64,000 bases of DNA from Thozetella sp. PMI_491 (GCA_021432635.1 MU270017.1:496001-560000); one strand, 5' to 3'. Numbered from the stretch's first letter, positions 34,350 to 51,255 are shown. Numbers and translations are program-made. The notes: generated by a model from the letters alone, not told the origin.

Positions 34350-35504
34350 CTAGACGGAGAGGTCTGCGCCCCAGACCTGCTTCGCGATCTCGACCTCGAG
34401 GCGGACCTTAGCCCACTGCTGCTCCTCGCTCAGGTCATTGCCCTCGGCCGTGGAGCTGAAGCCGCACTGGTGCGACACGCACAGCTGGTCCAGCCCGCGC
34501 GGGCAGTACTTGGCGGCCTCGTGCAGACGCTTGATAATCTCCTCCCTGTCGTCCAGCTCGGCCTTCTTGCTCGACATGACACCCAGCACGACGATCTTGT
34601 TCTCCGGGAGGTGGCGCAGGGGCGAGAAGTCGCCGGACCGCGCGTCGTCGTACTCGAGGAAGTAGACGTCGACGTCCAGGTCCTTGAAGAGCACCTCGGC
34701 GACGGGCTCGTACCCGCCCTCGGCGAACCACTGCGAGCGGTAGTTACCGCGGCACAGGTGGATACCAATGGTCAGGTCCTTGGGTCGCTTGCTGATGGCG
34801 GCGTTGATCAGCTTCGCGTACTGCTTGGTCAGCTGGTCCGGGTCGCCGTGCCGCGCCGCCGCCTCCTTGCGCATGCCCTCGTCGCAGAGGTAGGCAAGGT
34901 TGGTGTCGTCGAACTGCACAAACCGGCACCCGGCCGCGTACAGGTCGTCAAGCTCGGCTTGGTAGACCTTGACGAGGTCGTCAAAGAAGGGCTCGAGATC
35001 CGGGTACGCCTCGGTGCTGATGCTCTCCCGGCCGCCACGGAAGTGCACCATGGTCGGGCTGGGGATGCACACCTTGGTGGTGGCAGCGTGCTTGACGCCG
35101 GCGGCCGCCTTGGCCTGCGACAGGCGCGACTCGATGAAGTTGTAGTCGTCCACCTGGATGGCGTTGGGGTGGCCCAGCTTGCCGACGACCACCACCCTGG
35201 GCGGCGTGAAGCCCTCAGTGTGGGCGTGAGTCGAGGCCAGGCTGCCCTGGCGCTCAACTCCCGCGAGGTGCTGTAGGAAGTCGATGTGGAAGTAGGCGCG
35301 GCGGAACTCGCCATCGGTGACGGACTGGATGCCGTTCTCGACCTCACGCTCCACCACAACAGCCACGTGCTCGTCCTCGATCTTGCGCAGCTCCTCCAGG
35401 GTGAGCTCGCCGCGGTCGACCTTCTCGCGGGCGTCGAGCACCGCCTTTGGGCGGAGGAAGGACCCGACGTGGTCGGCGCGGTAGACACCGACGGGAAGAG
35501 GCAT
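34350..35504 (-). CDS. MetE C-terminal-like (cobalamin-independent methionine synthase / UROD-fold) protein
   Basis: A single exon of 384 residues starting at the second in-frame ATG, whose following sequence MPLPVGVYRADHVGSFLRP is the conserved domain start. The protein matches the short, stand-alone MetE C-terminal family: RADHVGSFLRP near the N-terminus, SVTDGEFRRAYFHIDFL (residues about 62-80), VQFDDTNLAYLCDE, IGIHLCRGNYRSQWFAEGGYEPVAE and VLGVMSSKKAELDDREEI. The HLCRGN segment corresponds to a zinc-ligand region. Full MetE enzymes are about twice this length and carry a folate-binding N-terminal half that is missing here, so this is not the house-keeping methionine synthase. Similar short proteins use other methyl donors or act on other thiols. 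The role is unknown. Confidence 0.88.
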   Translation of the reverse strand: MPLPVGVYRADHVGSFLRPKAVLDAREKVDRGELTLEELRKIEDEHVAVVVEREVENGIQSVTDGEFRRAYFHIDFLQHLAGVERQGSLASTHAHTEGFTPPRVVVVGKLGHPNAIQVDDYNFIESRLSQAKAAAGVKHAATTKVCIPSPTMVHFRGGRESISTEAYPDLEPFFDDLVKVYQAELDDLYAAGCRFVQFDDTNLAYLCDEGMRKEAAARHGDPDQLTKQYAKLINAAISKRPKDLTIGIHLCRGNYRSQWFAEGGYEPVAEVLFKDLDVDVYFLEYDDARSGDFSPLRHLPENKIVVLGVMSSKKAELDDREEIIKRLHEAAKYCPRGLDQLCVSHQCGFSSTAEGNDLSEEQQWAKVRLEVEIAKQVWGADLSV

Positions 35505-36690
35505 GGCGGCGAGATGCGGGGGCACCTAGGCGAGGGAGGGGGAGGGAGGGACGGCGTTACACGAAGTCAACAGTCAACACAGGACAGGCCGCAGATGGTC
35601 GCAGACTCGGCAGCCTTATGCGGTAGAACGCGACACAACCTTAAACCAGGGGGGCCAATGTCGTCCGGTGAGGGCAGATACTTGTACTACCACAAGATGC
35701 AATGCAATAAGGGTTCACGGGCCTGGGCAATGCAGGTCAGAATGGCTAAATAGCTTGACGACGAGGCCACGGCAGTGGTCAGGGACTGTGAGGAGGGGGA
35801 GGGGCGCAGAGGAGAGCTGCAGCTTTCCCCACGTCGAACTTGGGACGCCAGCCAGAACATATAGCAGACCCGAGGTGGCGGGAAGTGGGCCGGGGTCTCG
35901 GAGCCCATCTCGAAATCTCCCTCCTCTGAAAAGCCCACCTCCCCTGTGCCCCTCGGTCGCCAGCTCGTCGACGGGGCGGTGCGGGGTAGAGCCGCACTCT
36001 GTGGGCAGCACGAGGTCGCTTGGCCAGCGCCCGGAATGGGCACCGCGCAGCGGGGAAACGATTCCCCCCGCCGCGCTGCGCGCAGCCGGCTGTTGGAGAG
36101 GGCCGCTGTGTCGACTGCCGAACATTGGCGAAGTGGGCTGCTGTGGATCGCCGGATGGGGTCCCGCCCCTAGACCGGCCTCTTGCCTCTCAGCATCTCGA
36201 CGGGCCTTCGCCCAAAGAGGGGCGGAGGTCCCGTTGGTCGTGTCAGGAGAAGTCAGGAGAAAAGAAAAGCTTTAGGCGGTCATGCAAGGCATCATGCACG
36301 TGGCCTGCGATTGCCGCTTGCGGCGAGCAGCATTGCTTGCTTCGCTGCCCCTCAGCTCTAATGGGGCGGCTTTTATTCGCGGGTGTTAGTCTCTTCACCG
36401 TGGACTCTGAGCCCACTCGGCTTCATGACTCGGGGGGCCGTGCCGAGGTGGGCAGTTGTCACGTCAACGTCAAAAATGAGAAAAGGAGAGGCAAGGCGAA
36501 ACCATATTCTATGTCCTAAACTCATATATACACACGAATGACGACCGTCCACAAAGTGGATCCCACACTCTAATGTTATGTACTGCCTCGGCTCGAGAAC
36601 AAATAGGAATATATACCTGGGGTCGTCCCATATACCTGGGGTCGTCCCTAAAGACCTAAAGAGGCGCCCCTTCCGGCTGGAACCATCCGC
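35505..36690. other. Intergenic region, MetE-like to pectate lyase
   Basis: About 1.2 kb. An open frame covers 35668-36519 on the plus strand but shows no domain and is Ser/Arg/Pro-rich, so I treat it as chance. The region contains the promoter of the MetE-like gene (left) and the 3' flank of the pectate lyase gene (right), with a 19-base tandem duplication. Confidence 0.5.
36611..36648. repeat. 19-bp tandem duplication
   Basis: The 19-mer ATATACCTGGGGTCGTCCC is present twice in immediate succession, 36611-36629 and 36630-36648, just downstream of the pectate lyase stop codon. The copies are identical, so the duplication is recent. Confidence 0.92.
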
Positions 36691-37722
36691 TCACGAGCTG
36701 GTAACGTCACTCTCACTGTAGATGCAGTATGTCCCATCCGGCCCGGAGCCGTTCTCCGTCGGCTCATCGCCGCTGTCGTTGCCGGTGAAGGTGACACAAA
36801 TGTCACCTACACCGCCTGTCGAGCTCGGTTAGAACCCCCGATTCATACCCAATGAGCGGTGGTGTAAGGATAGGTATTCAAGATAAGAGACTTACTGGCT
36901 TTAATGTTGGTAAGCGTGGCACTGTCGCCGTAGTTGGAGTTGATGCCTGCAGAGACACGTTTAGTAATCCTAAGCGAAAGCCCAGCCCACAGGTCTGCTG
37001 CAAAGAGGGGACGTACCGGCCAAGATCTTGCCGCTGCTCGCGGTAATGCTGTCCATGACGACGTGGCGCTCGAACATCGAGTCGCAGTTGCCGCAGCTGC
37101 GGTATAGCTTGCCGAAGTCGTCGACGGTGAAGCCGCTGATGTTGATGGTGCCGGCGCCGTTGTGCTGCACCACCTTGTCCTCCGCGCCGAAGGCACCGCC
37201 GCCCTTGATATAGGTGGTGGCACCTGCATCCTGGTTCTTCACCGTGAAGGCGTCTTCGCAGACTGCGCTCCACCAGACGTTGGTGAGTGTGCAAGCGCCC
37301 TGGCAGTGAACACCCTCAATCTGGTTGGGACCGATGATGACGTTGGACAGCGAGCCGCCCTCCTCGATCTGGAAGACGGCATCCGAGTCTCCACCCTCGG
37401 CCTGCCCTGTGCAGCTCACACCCCGGTCGTACATGACCATACCGCCGTCGAACGACTCGCCGGCCGCGATGGTCTTGGGGGAGCTGAAGGTCGACGAGCC
37501 GGAGGAGGCTGGGAGCCCGCTCGCGGCAGCCACCACCGTCGACTTCGTAGTAACCGCTGCGGACTTTGCTGTCGATGTCTTCGTTGACGCCTTGGTGCTT
37601 GTTGCGGCGGCGGCAGTAGTCTTTTTGGTAGTCGTCGCCCGCCCGAACACATCGCCTAGGGGGTTGGGGAAGGCGGTGGCGCCTAGGGCGAGGGTAGATA
37701 CGGCGGCAATAGAGAGCTTCAT
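36691..37722 (-). CDS. Secreted pectate lyase, polysaccharide lyase family 3
   Basis: Three exons on the minus strand (37722-37017, 36946-36896, 36815-36691) give 293 residues. A signal peptide ([17 protein letters not shown]) is followed by a Thr/Lys/Ala/Ser-rich linker of about 50 residues, then the PL3 beta-helix domain: [93 protein letters not shown]. The short exon 2 supplies [15 protein letters not shown] and exon 3 the terminal [14 protein letters not shown] block, both conserved in PL3. The enzyme cuts pectate by calcium-dependent beta-elimination. The low-complexity linker between signal and domain is an addition; PL3 enzymes often lack one. It is the neighbour of a GH11 xylanase on the same strand. 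Confidence 0.93.
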
Positions 37723-38844
37723 GTTGACTTGATATTGATAGCTAGGGAAAAGGAGGCTAATGGGGACGGTAGTGTCTAAGGAGGGAGATAACCAATGGGC
37801 TAGCACAAACCCGCGTGTAGCTGTGTGGAAAGAAGGTGAAGGTCTCTCAGAGCGGTTGAAGAGGAATACTTGTCCTGAATAGAAGCGAAAGAAGCTGTGA
37901 TGGCTCGTAGCAAATGCCTTTTCCATTACCGGCGTCCGACGACATATATATAGATAGAAAGTTCTCTATTGTAGCAGTATGCCTAGTACTCTGCTCTATT
38001 TCTCCGCTTATCCTCACATTGTACGAAGGCATGAATCGGCACGGAAAACTGGATCGTAGAATGGGGGATATGCCCATATGCTTCAGATAAACTGTATGAG
38101 CTAATGGGCGCTTTCAACACGAACTGATGGGGCCTGTTTACTCCACCGTCCCATGTTGATTGGGGTTGGTGGGCCTTGATGCATCGGCTCGTGTCGATCA
38201 TGGAAATCTCTTGGTTCCTGTTCAGTACTACACACCACCGCCACTGCCATCACTGGGCCACGGTGAAATAAACACCTAGGTAAATGCCACAAGCGTACCC
38301 CTAGCTTTCCGATCGAATCATGGGAAACTGGCCGCCAAGGCCCCTGGCGTACGTCAGCTCTTGCCTTGTGTTTGAAAGAAAGAGTGTGGGTCAGAGGGGC
38401 GATCTACCTTAACTTGGTCCGCGAGCAACAACCTTGCAGCAGAAACCTAGTGCACCGCCAAATGGATAACAAAAGCGAGTGCCCCTCAGCACAAAAGAGG
38501 AGAAGCGGCTCCCTGCCAAGAGAAACGAGGCGATTGGAATATAGTACGCTGTTATTGAATTATCCAGATTTTGTGGCTGTACAAAGTTACCGGTTCCACG
38601 GGTTCCAGAATGCGGCTGATTTTTCCTTGGTGGACATTAGGGCTCAATATATGCTTGAAACCGCCGTTCTACAGTCCCCAGTATTCGGCTAGTGTCTTGG
38701 CCCGCCACCATACAGCTCAAGAAACCACTTGCAGAGTTCATATTATTATCCCTGAAGCGTGCAGAAGAGTGTGTCATCAGATGTTCGTCAATTTTAATAC
38801 TATGTACGTAGAATTTTCAGCCACAAACTGAGTCGTAACCTAGC
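37723..38844. other. Intergenic region, pectate lyase promoter to xylanase 3' end
   Basis: The promoter of the pectate lyase occupies the left end. A TATATATA-like run lies near 37939-37950, about 220 bases upstream of its ATG, which is rather far for a core TATA unless the 5' UTR is long. The rest shows no gene. A plus-strand open frame at 38366-38692 has no recognisable feature. Confidence 0.45.
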
Positions 38845-44101
<5,257 letters not shown>

Positions 44102-46069
44102 ATGGTCAACCGACTCGCACTCGCTGGGCTCATCGCCCTGGCCGCCGCCGAGGACCCAGCCGGCGTGCTCCGCTTCAGCGTCACCGGAGTTGTCCCGACT
44201 TCGTATGGAAACGTCCGCCGACAGGATGATGTCGACCTGAAGAAGCAGCTAGACGGCACCTCATACACAATCGAGCTTGGCCTGGGCACGCCGGCTCAGA
44301 GCGTTGTCGTCCAGCTCGACACCGGTTCGACCGACTTCTGGGTCAACCCGAACTGCGCGAATATCAACACCGCAACTAGCACTTCTTTCTGCAACAGCCT
44401 GCCGCGGTTCACCCCAGCTGATTCTAGCACATTTAAGAGCCTGGGAGAGTCGTATCAGCTTCGATACGGTAGTGGTAATGCGAGCATTGACTGGGCGACT
44501 GAGACAATCGCCCTTGGAGGTACGTTCTTTACGATCTGTGTTACCCCGTTTGTTTCAAACTATCACGATTAGGAGAGCCGCACCGCAGCTTTACCTCATC
44601 TGGTGCTGTGTAGCTATCCACTATCTTACATTGCATTGCCTCACCTCGCTGCTGTCAATGACCTTCCCACTGACATGATGCTTGGAAATAGCCGGCAAGA
44701 TTACGGGCCAGCAGTTTGGCGTCGCTTCTAACAGCTTCTCTGAGCCGTTTGGCATTCTCGGCATCGGTCCCAATATTGGAGGCAGCCACCCCCAGTACTC
44801 GTTCTTCATCGACACCCTTGCTACCCAGGGGCTGACAGCCAGCCGTGCCTTTTCTCTCGACTTGAGGGGAATCGAGAGCACCGATGGGTCCATTATCTTC
44901 GGCGGTATCGATACTAAGAAGTACAGCGGCGCACTTGAGAAGCTCCCTATCATTCCCGAGTCGGAGGCACCTGATGGCAACCGGTAAGCAGTATCCACTA
45001 AACTTGACCACCCGCCACTGCTAACCATATTCTACAGATACTGGGTAAGCCTAGACGGTATTGATCTCGTCTCGGATAGCGGTGTTTCCACTGCCATCTC
45101 AAGCACTCCCATTGCCGTTCTGCTCGACAGCGGCTCTACCATGAGCACATTGCCCGTATCCGTCTTCAACGCCATCGCCAAGAACTTCCCCACAGCTACT
45201 CTTGATGCCTCTGGTCTGTACACCGTTGATTGTGCCGTGACCAGCCAGGCTGGCACCGTCGACTTCACCTTTGCCGGCAAGACCATCAAGGTTGCCTACA
45301 AGGACTTTGTTTGGCATGCCGGAAGCTTTTGCGTCCTCGGCGTTGAAGGCTCTGACACCGGTAAGACTCAAGCCCTCGGAAGGATAAACCATAGTGAATG
45401 TGAGAGAGTTTGGCTAATTCTCTCGTCTTAGCGATCCCCATCCTCGGTGACACGTTCCTCCGAGCTGCCTTCGTCGTCTTTGACCAGGACAACCAGAACA
45501 TCCATATTGCCCAGGCTGCCGACTGTGGCAGCAACCTGGTCGCCATCACCAAGGGTGCAGATGCTGTGCCGTCTCAGGTCGGTGACTGCGGCGCATCGTC
45601 CTCAACTTCTTCAGCGCCGCCATCTTCCACTTCCACCGAGAGCTCCGGCTCCACCTCCGCTACCGCAACTCCGACGGGGACCTCGGCCAGCAGCACAGCT
45701 CCTGGGTCTGATATACCTAGCTCTACTCCTCTCACCATCACCTCCACGATCAAGAAGACGACTGTCTACACCGTTACCAAGTGCCCCGAGACGGTGACGG
45801 ACTGCCCTGTTGGCCACGTGACCACCGAGACCATCACCGACTATACTACATACTGCCCAGAGACGGAGACCGCCAAGCCCCATAGCTCTGCTCCTTATCC
45901 CTCAGGTACTACCGCTGGGCCTATTGGCACTGGCACGATTACAGTCGCGCGCTCGACCACCACTGCTGCTGCCGCCTCCACCACCAGGCCCGTCACCGCG
46001 GGTGCCGGAAAGGCTTTGGCAAATGCCGGCGCTGGTCTCGCGGCTGTTTTCGCTGCTGCGCTGTTGTAG
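44102..46069 (+). CDS. GPI-anchored pepsin-like aspartic protease (yapsin type)
   Basis: Four exons (44102-44519, 44692-44983, 45038-45360, 45432-46069) give 556 residues. A signal peptide precedes a propeptide. The two catalytic motifs are QLDTGSTDFW (Asp73) and VLLDSGSTMSTLP (Asp267). FGILGIGP and AIPILGDTFLRAAFVVFD are further landmarks of family A1. After the catalytic domain there is a Ser/Thr-rich region of about 170 residues, including a TVYTVTKCPETVTDCP-like repeat often seen in fungal wall proteins. The C-terminus is hydrophobic (ALANAGAGLAAVFAAALL), as expected for a GPI signal. The enzyme is probably anchored at the plasma membrane or wall and processes secreted or wall proteins. 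Its 3' end faces the 3' end of the next secreted-protein gene, 166 bases away. Confidence 0.94.
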
Positions 46070-46235
46070 ACAGCAGGTTGATGAATAAAATCGCACCGGT
46101 GCGACAGCGGCGGCGCCGTGAACGAAGGACATGATAGTTTTTAGTATCTAAATGTGGAAGGCATTCCGATTCGCCCGTGCTATCTCTGTGTGACTACGCC
46201 CGAACATGGTGCATTAAAGCTCTCTCATTGATCTA

Positions 46236-48045
46236 CTACGCCCAAGGCAAGATGGGGCCCCTGTCCATTGCGTTCGATGTTGACTTCCACGTAAGATCCG
46301 ACACAGGCAGGTCCACACCACCCGGCTGAGGGAGGTTCTTGAGGCGGCACTCAGTTTCCCCGTGATACATCGTTTCTTTCTCCGACGGCGTTGTGCATTC
46401 TTCCGCCGGGACCTTCCCGCCAGCCGTAGCATTGAACAATATCCTGTACCCGAGCGAATCAGCATGCGACCAAACATATTTCGGGTGATTTCCGGCGGGA
46501 TAACTTACGCATGGCTGGGGTCCCGGTCGTCGCAGTACCATTGCACTTGGAATCCGACGTAGTTGGATTTACGGTCCAGTTGATACTGGCAGCTGACCAG
46601 CTGCCACGGGAGGGGTTTTTCGCCTGCCTCGCAGGTGTGCCAGACCCCATCATCTTGGACTGGAATCCGGAAGAGCCGGTACGTGTCTCCTGATCCGGGG
46701 TTCTTCAGGGTGAATGTCCCGACCTTCGGTCCAGACGCCGCGGCGGAAGCATTGACAGGAGTGGCGATCTCGTAGCCCTCTAGGGCCAGGGTCGAAACGT
46801 CGAACGAGTTTATGGTGCAACTCTGCTTGTACAGCGTATGCGGCATGGCGGGTGGACGAGAGTAACCAGTGAACTCTGTCTTGGGCAGAGAGCAGTTGTA
46901 ATCGGAAGTGCGCCCGATCACCCCACCGGATTCATCAGTGATGGACGAATTCAGCGGACTGCCACAATTGAAGGCCACAGAGCGGTACCCGGTCCCGTCG
47001 TATAGCGTTCTGTTTGGAAAGCTTAGAATGCAAACGACAAGCAAGGATCTAACTGGGGTGTTGGTTGTCAGAGACTTACGAGCGCGAGGTGTTTCCGGCA
47101 TCGGTGCAGCTCCAAGTTTGCCTCACTCCCAGAACCCCGTAGGCTGTATCCAGCATGACTTCTGTCTTGGCAATGCCGTCAGTTTTCGGAGCCTGGCACT
47201 TCACCCACGGGGCTGTGCCGTTGTTCTTCACGGAAGGCAGCTCGTCCACTCTGGCCGCACATTTCACCCCCTCGTGGTTCAACAAGTTCGTCACGGTGAG
47301 CGAGACGTCGTAGTAGGCCTTGGCGCTCTCGCGTGTGGCCGAATAGTGGTGTTGGACGGACAGGTTCTCAACCTGCCAACTTGGAGTGCTTGATTGACCA
47401 GCACAGGACGCCTTTCTCTGTGCAGCGACGGTGGGTCTTGGAAGCTGAGGCTCGACCGGCGCAATGACCACTGGGGAGCTGAGATTTCCGGGGATCTCGA
47501 GGTTAGGAATTGGACATATGAAACCGCCTGGACTCGGCTGAGAGGAGCCGACAACCGAGCAGGCATTGATTGTGTCTTCCTTCAACACTCCTAGAGAGGC
47601 GAACTTCAACCTATCAGTCATGTTAGCCATCCAGATCCTCGCTCAAGCGGTGGTCCGCATACTTTGGGCTCGATTCGCATGTCCAGTTTTCTCGAACCTT
47701 CAGCTCCGTGTTGTTCTTGGTCAAGCTGATGGACGCATTACTGTTGGTGCAATTGTACCAGACCTCAGGGGGCTCGACGGGTTGCTCATCCAGGTAGACA
47801 TCCTTGGCCACGCAGCTCGAGTTCTGCGAGGTGGGAATGTGCAAGATGGTGAACTCAATGTCGCCCTTTCCATCATGTCCCGCCCGGACAAGCAGAGGGT
47901 CCAGCAGCTCCCACGGAGGTCCCGAGAGCGAGGATTTCGTGCAGTTGGGGTTCCCAGCGACAGCGTCCCTCGCTGCCGCCAGCGAGCAGCGGGCTGCGGC
48001 GAACAGCGCAGGGAGGACGAGGATCGAGCTCGGCGATCGAGTCAT
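46236..48045 (-). CDS. Secreted protein of unknown function with repeated Cys/Trp modules
   Basis: Four exons on the minus strand (48045-47663, 47610-47080, 47009-46509, 46443-46236), all joining in phase 2, give 540 residues. I do not recognise a named family. A signal peptide (MTRSPSSILVLPALFAAARCSLAAA) is followed by modules of about 130-170 residues, each with a Cys, an aromatic and aliphatic beta-strand pattern, and an ending W-x-C: ENWTCES, RQTWSCTD, VQWYCDD and, in a last partial copy, DLTWKS. Each module also has a mid C such as SSCVAKD, GVKCAARV or HTCEAGE, and a WxxC pair such as WYNC, WVKC or WQLVSC. The module boundaries coincide roughly with exon ends. Many N-glycosylation sites (N-x-S/T) support secretion. 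No GPI signal. It may be an extracellular beta-sandwich effector or wall protein. Confidence 0.8.
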
Positions 48046-48596
48046 GGCGAAAATGTTTTGGTGAACGTCATTGCCCAATATCGATATGGGGCTGCCTTTA
48101 TCATCAGCTCTCGGGGAGGGCCCCCTCTATCTAGCAGCTAGCTGTAAAGATTAAGGTTGCAGATGGCGCTCAGGAATGCATATTACCCATTATCCCGGCG
48201 CTACCACGCCGACGACACATTGGCTTAATTAAATGAATTCAGCAATATCGCGGGACCATGTACGTGTTCTATATTAGGAATACGATGGCACGTCCTTAAT
48301 TCCACCCGGGCCCGTAGCCTGGGATAGGCGGACCAAGTACTTGGGCTTTCTCGTGGCTTGGCGTAGCCCTCGCGACCCTACGGGTTGCAGTGTAAAGTGA
48401 GGCTATCGCCTCTTGGGCGGGCGGAAGCGTGCCTGATTGCTCCGTTGGTCATTTCTCCCCAATTTGTACACAGGACCGTTGCGTCGCATTGCAGCTAACG
48501 GCGGTCCCTTTCTCCTCACGATCCGAACATTCGCGCCCGAGCAATTTGCGAGCTCACAGGACCTCCTCCCTTTCTTACTCTAGACTCAGCGCTCAC
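48046..48596. promoter_or_regulatory. Divergent promoter region, secreted protein / oxidoreductase
   Basis: 550 bases between start codons of opposite genes. No open frame with coding character. TTAATTAAATGAATT near 48225-48239 is A/T-rich and CTCCTCCCTTTCTTACTC just before the oxidoreductase start is pyrimidine-rich. Confidence 0.4.
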
Positions 48597-49994
48597 ATGG
48601 CCACCATGGCTCCAATCAAGGTCGGAATCGTTGGCTACGGATTCTCCACGAACTGCTTCCATCTCCCATTCATCTTGCCCAACCCCGAGCTCCACGTGCA
48701 CGCCTTCCTACAACGGGCGCCGGCACCGGCAGACCCCGCATACAAGGGGAAGAAGGGATTCGGTCATTGCACCATCGACTTCCCAGAGGTCAAACATTAT
48801 CAGACGGCAGAAGAGTTCTTCGCGGATCCCGAGATTGAACTTGTTATCATCTGCTCTCATTCCCATGAAGAGCTCGCCGAGGCGGCACTGGAGGCCGGGA
48901 AGCACGGTACATGCCATCCGCGGGCAGGCAAGCTTCGGAACGCGGGGATCGCTGACATCGTCCAGTGGTAGTTGAGAAACCGTTTGTGAACACGAGCGCG
49001 GCCGCCAACAGGCTTATCAAACTCGCCAAGGAGAAGGGCAAGCTCCTTACCGCCTTCCACAGTTCGTTTACTTCCCCTCTGCCAACCTCTCGTCGGAGAC
49101 GAGCTGGTAACTAAGTTTAATTCTCTCAGATCGCCGATATGATAGTGACTGCCTGACACTCCACCACCTCCTCAAGCACAATGCGTTGGGAGACGTGCTG
49201 GACGCCGAAATTCACTTCGACTTTCCTTCGCCTAGCTGGATTTCCGGCTGGACAAAGAAAGAGTATACCCCAGGAAGCGGTATGGCATTCGGCCTAGGTA
49301 AGATATATAAAGACGGAATTTCGTCTGTTATTGTTCTATTGCTCTAACCGCCTGGTATCAGGTACACACACTATCGACCAGGCTCTCTATCTGTTTGGTC
49401 TTCCCTCTTCTGTCACAGGCTTCTTTTCATCCACCCGAGGAGTGGAGAGTGACATTGACGATACGTTCATGATCATCCTCCGATATTCGGGCGAGAAGAA
49501 GAATCTGGTTGTCACGGTGAAGACGGCGATATTCACGCATCTAAAGGATCAACTGAAGTTCTTCGTTCGCGGAACAAAGGGAACTTACCTCAAGGTACTC
49601 CTTCATCCTGCCTCTAAGGCGGCTGTAATCAAAGCTAATCACAGAGCCTCACAAGTTTGGCTCCTGTCCTCAAGAGGCTAGGGCAATAGCCAACCCGGCA
49701 AAACCGGCGGTGGACCCCAACTTCGGGGCTGAAGATGAACGGATATGGGGAACACTGACAACCGTAGACGAGTTCGATGCAGCTTCGCAGAAATTCGACG
49801 CCGATAGCAAACTGTACATTGGGCGCTACCCAAGCCTTCCCGGCTCATACAGAAGTTACTACGAGAATGTCGTGGATGCTATACATAGGAGAGCCGAGAT
49901 TAACGTTAAGGCCGAGACGGCTAGGGACGGCCTTCGGGTCATTGAGCTTGCGCGGGAGTCGCACGAGAAGGGCTGCAGTGTCCCGTGGTCCTGA
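48597..49994 (+). CDS. Gfo/Idh/MocA family NAD(P)-dependent oxidoreductase
   Basis: Five exons (48597-48906, 48966-49061, 49130-49297, 49362-49594, 49647-49994) give 384 residues. The N-terminal Rossmann fold opens IKVGIVGYGFSTNCFHLP with a GxGxxx nucleotide-binding loop. VVVEKPFVNT, with the EKP Lys108 that contacts cofactor and substrate, is rebuilt exactly across the first intron. The C-terminal domain has SWISGWTKKEYTPGSG and GTHTIDQALYLFG, a standard active-site block. Fungal relatives include dehydrogenases acting on sugars or inositols, D-galactose and trans-dihydrodiols. The exon 5 acceptor was chosen at CAGAG|CCT because it keeps the frame open into FGSCPQEARAIANP. There is no targeting signal, so probably cytosolic. 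Confidence 0.92.
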
Positions 49995-50372
49995 CGTGTA
50001 TCCAAACCCCCCTTGGTCTGCTAAGACGCCGAAATGCCCAAGGATTCTTGCCTTGCTATACAACGGACAGATACTGGCCATGGCCGTTCATTCTTCCTAC
50101 CACAAAAGCACTGAAATTCAATACCAGAGTGATATAGCGCTTTGAGGGGTCCCATATTTTGCCGCGGCGAGACCGGGAAATATAAGTGATCAATTTTCTA
50201 GGCACGGCAGTTTTGGCGCGATGGATATTTGCGACCCCAACGGCGCCACAGCAGCCTATTTACTTCCAATTCCTCTCCTGCGGAACGAGGAAGGAGAGGA
50301 GGCGTTGCTACCCCTGGCTCTCTCCCTTCCCGCCGTGCAGCCTACCGTAGCGCGAGTTTGAACCTTTTGGCA
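49995..50372. other. Intergenic region before the DUF8021 gene
   Basis: 378 bases with no gene. The frame upstream of the DUF8021 start is open for 48 codons but encodes an Arg/Ser-rich sequence with no signal, so the start at 50373, which gives a clear signal peptide, is preferred. Confidence 0.5.
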
Positions 50373-51255
50373 ATGCGCGCAGCTCTTGTTGTCGGAGGCC
50401 TTGCCTCTGTGGCGCTTGCCGCTCCGTCGGGCCAGGCCGCAGACTGCACCAAGCAGAGCCTGATGGAGGCTGCTGATGCATACGTCGCTGCGCAGACGGC
50501 CGGAAGCCTAGGACCGCTACAAAAGTTTTTGGGCTCGAACGCGTCGTACGTCGAGAACAATAAAGATGGCGACCTCAAGACCGGCATTCTCGCCACGGCG
50601 CTGAAGATCGACAACCGGCGCACGAACACCGACCTCGTCGATTGTGCCTCGTACACGGAGCTCATCTCGGCCGGCACCCCGCCTTACGTGACTGGGACGC
50701 AGATCCACCATGGGCCGGACGGCAAGATTAAGCTCGTCGACAGCATCGTGTCGACGACCAATTCGTGGATCTTTGATGCCAAGAAGACGCTGAGCTTGGT
50801 GCAAGGCGAGAAATGGGACCCCATCCCGGAGGCGAAGTGGGACAGCCGGACTGCGATCAAGAACGCTGGCGACGCCTACTTGGATATCTGGTCCAACGCC
50901 ACCGCCGCCGACGCCGTGCCGTGGGGCACCCCATGTACGCGGCTCGAGGGGTCCGCGTACACGGGCAAAGGCAAGCCGGACGACTCGTGCAAGCCGGGGA
51001 TCCCGTCCAACCACAACCAGGCCCCCAACACCCACAGGCGCTACGTCATCGACCAAGAGATGGGTTCGGTGAGCATCTTCTGCGTGTGGGAGCACATGAT
51101 GAATGCAGCCGACAGCCACGAGTTTCGTCTGGAGAACGGGAAACTGCGCTACGTCCATACCATGACTGTCTGGTAAGTATACTGCTCTATCTCAGCACGC
51201 ATTTTAAACAGCGCTAACATAGCTTTCCAGTGGCGGGAAGAAGTGCAGCCTTTAA
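50373..51255 (+). CDS. Secreted DUF8021 domain protein
   Basis: Two exons (50373-51172, 51231-51255) give 274 residues. The second exon encodes only nine codons (split Cys, then GGKKCSL) but completes a terminal Cys pair that would be lost if the intron were retained. The signal peptide is MRAALVVGGLASVALAAP. The domain matches the DUF8021 family of fungal secreted proteins, which have a SnoaL/NTF2-like barrel: LMEAADAYVAAQTAGSLGPL, ASYTELI, TQIHHGPDGKIKLVDSIVSTTNSWIFDAKKTL, AWGTPC-like VPWGTPCTRLEGSAYTG, and RRYVIDQEMGSVSIFCVWEHMM. The function of the family is not established. An enzymatic or effector role has been proposed for some members. The gene lies in the secreted-protein-rich part of the window. 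Confidence 0.88.

Noticed and set aside
35668-36519. Open frame of 283 codons between the MetE-like and pectate lyase genes
   Set aside because: No domain, no signal peptide and low-complexity composition, with long frames on the opposite strand too.
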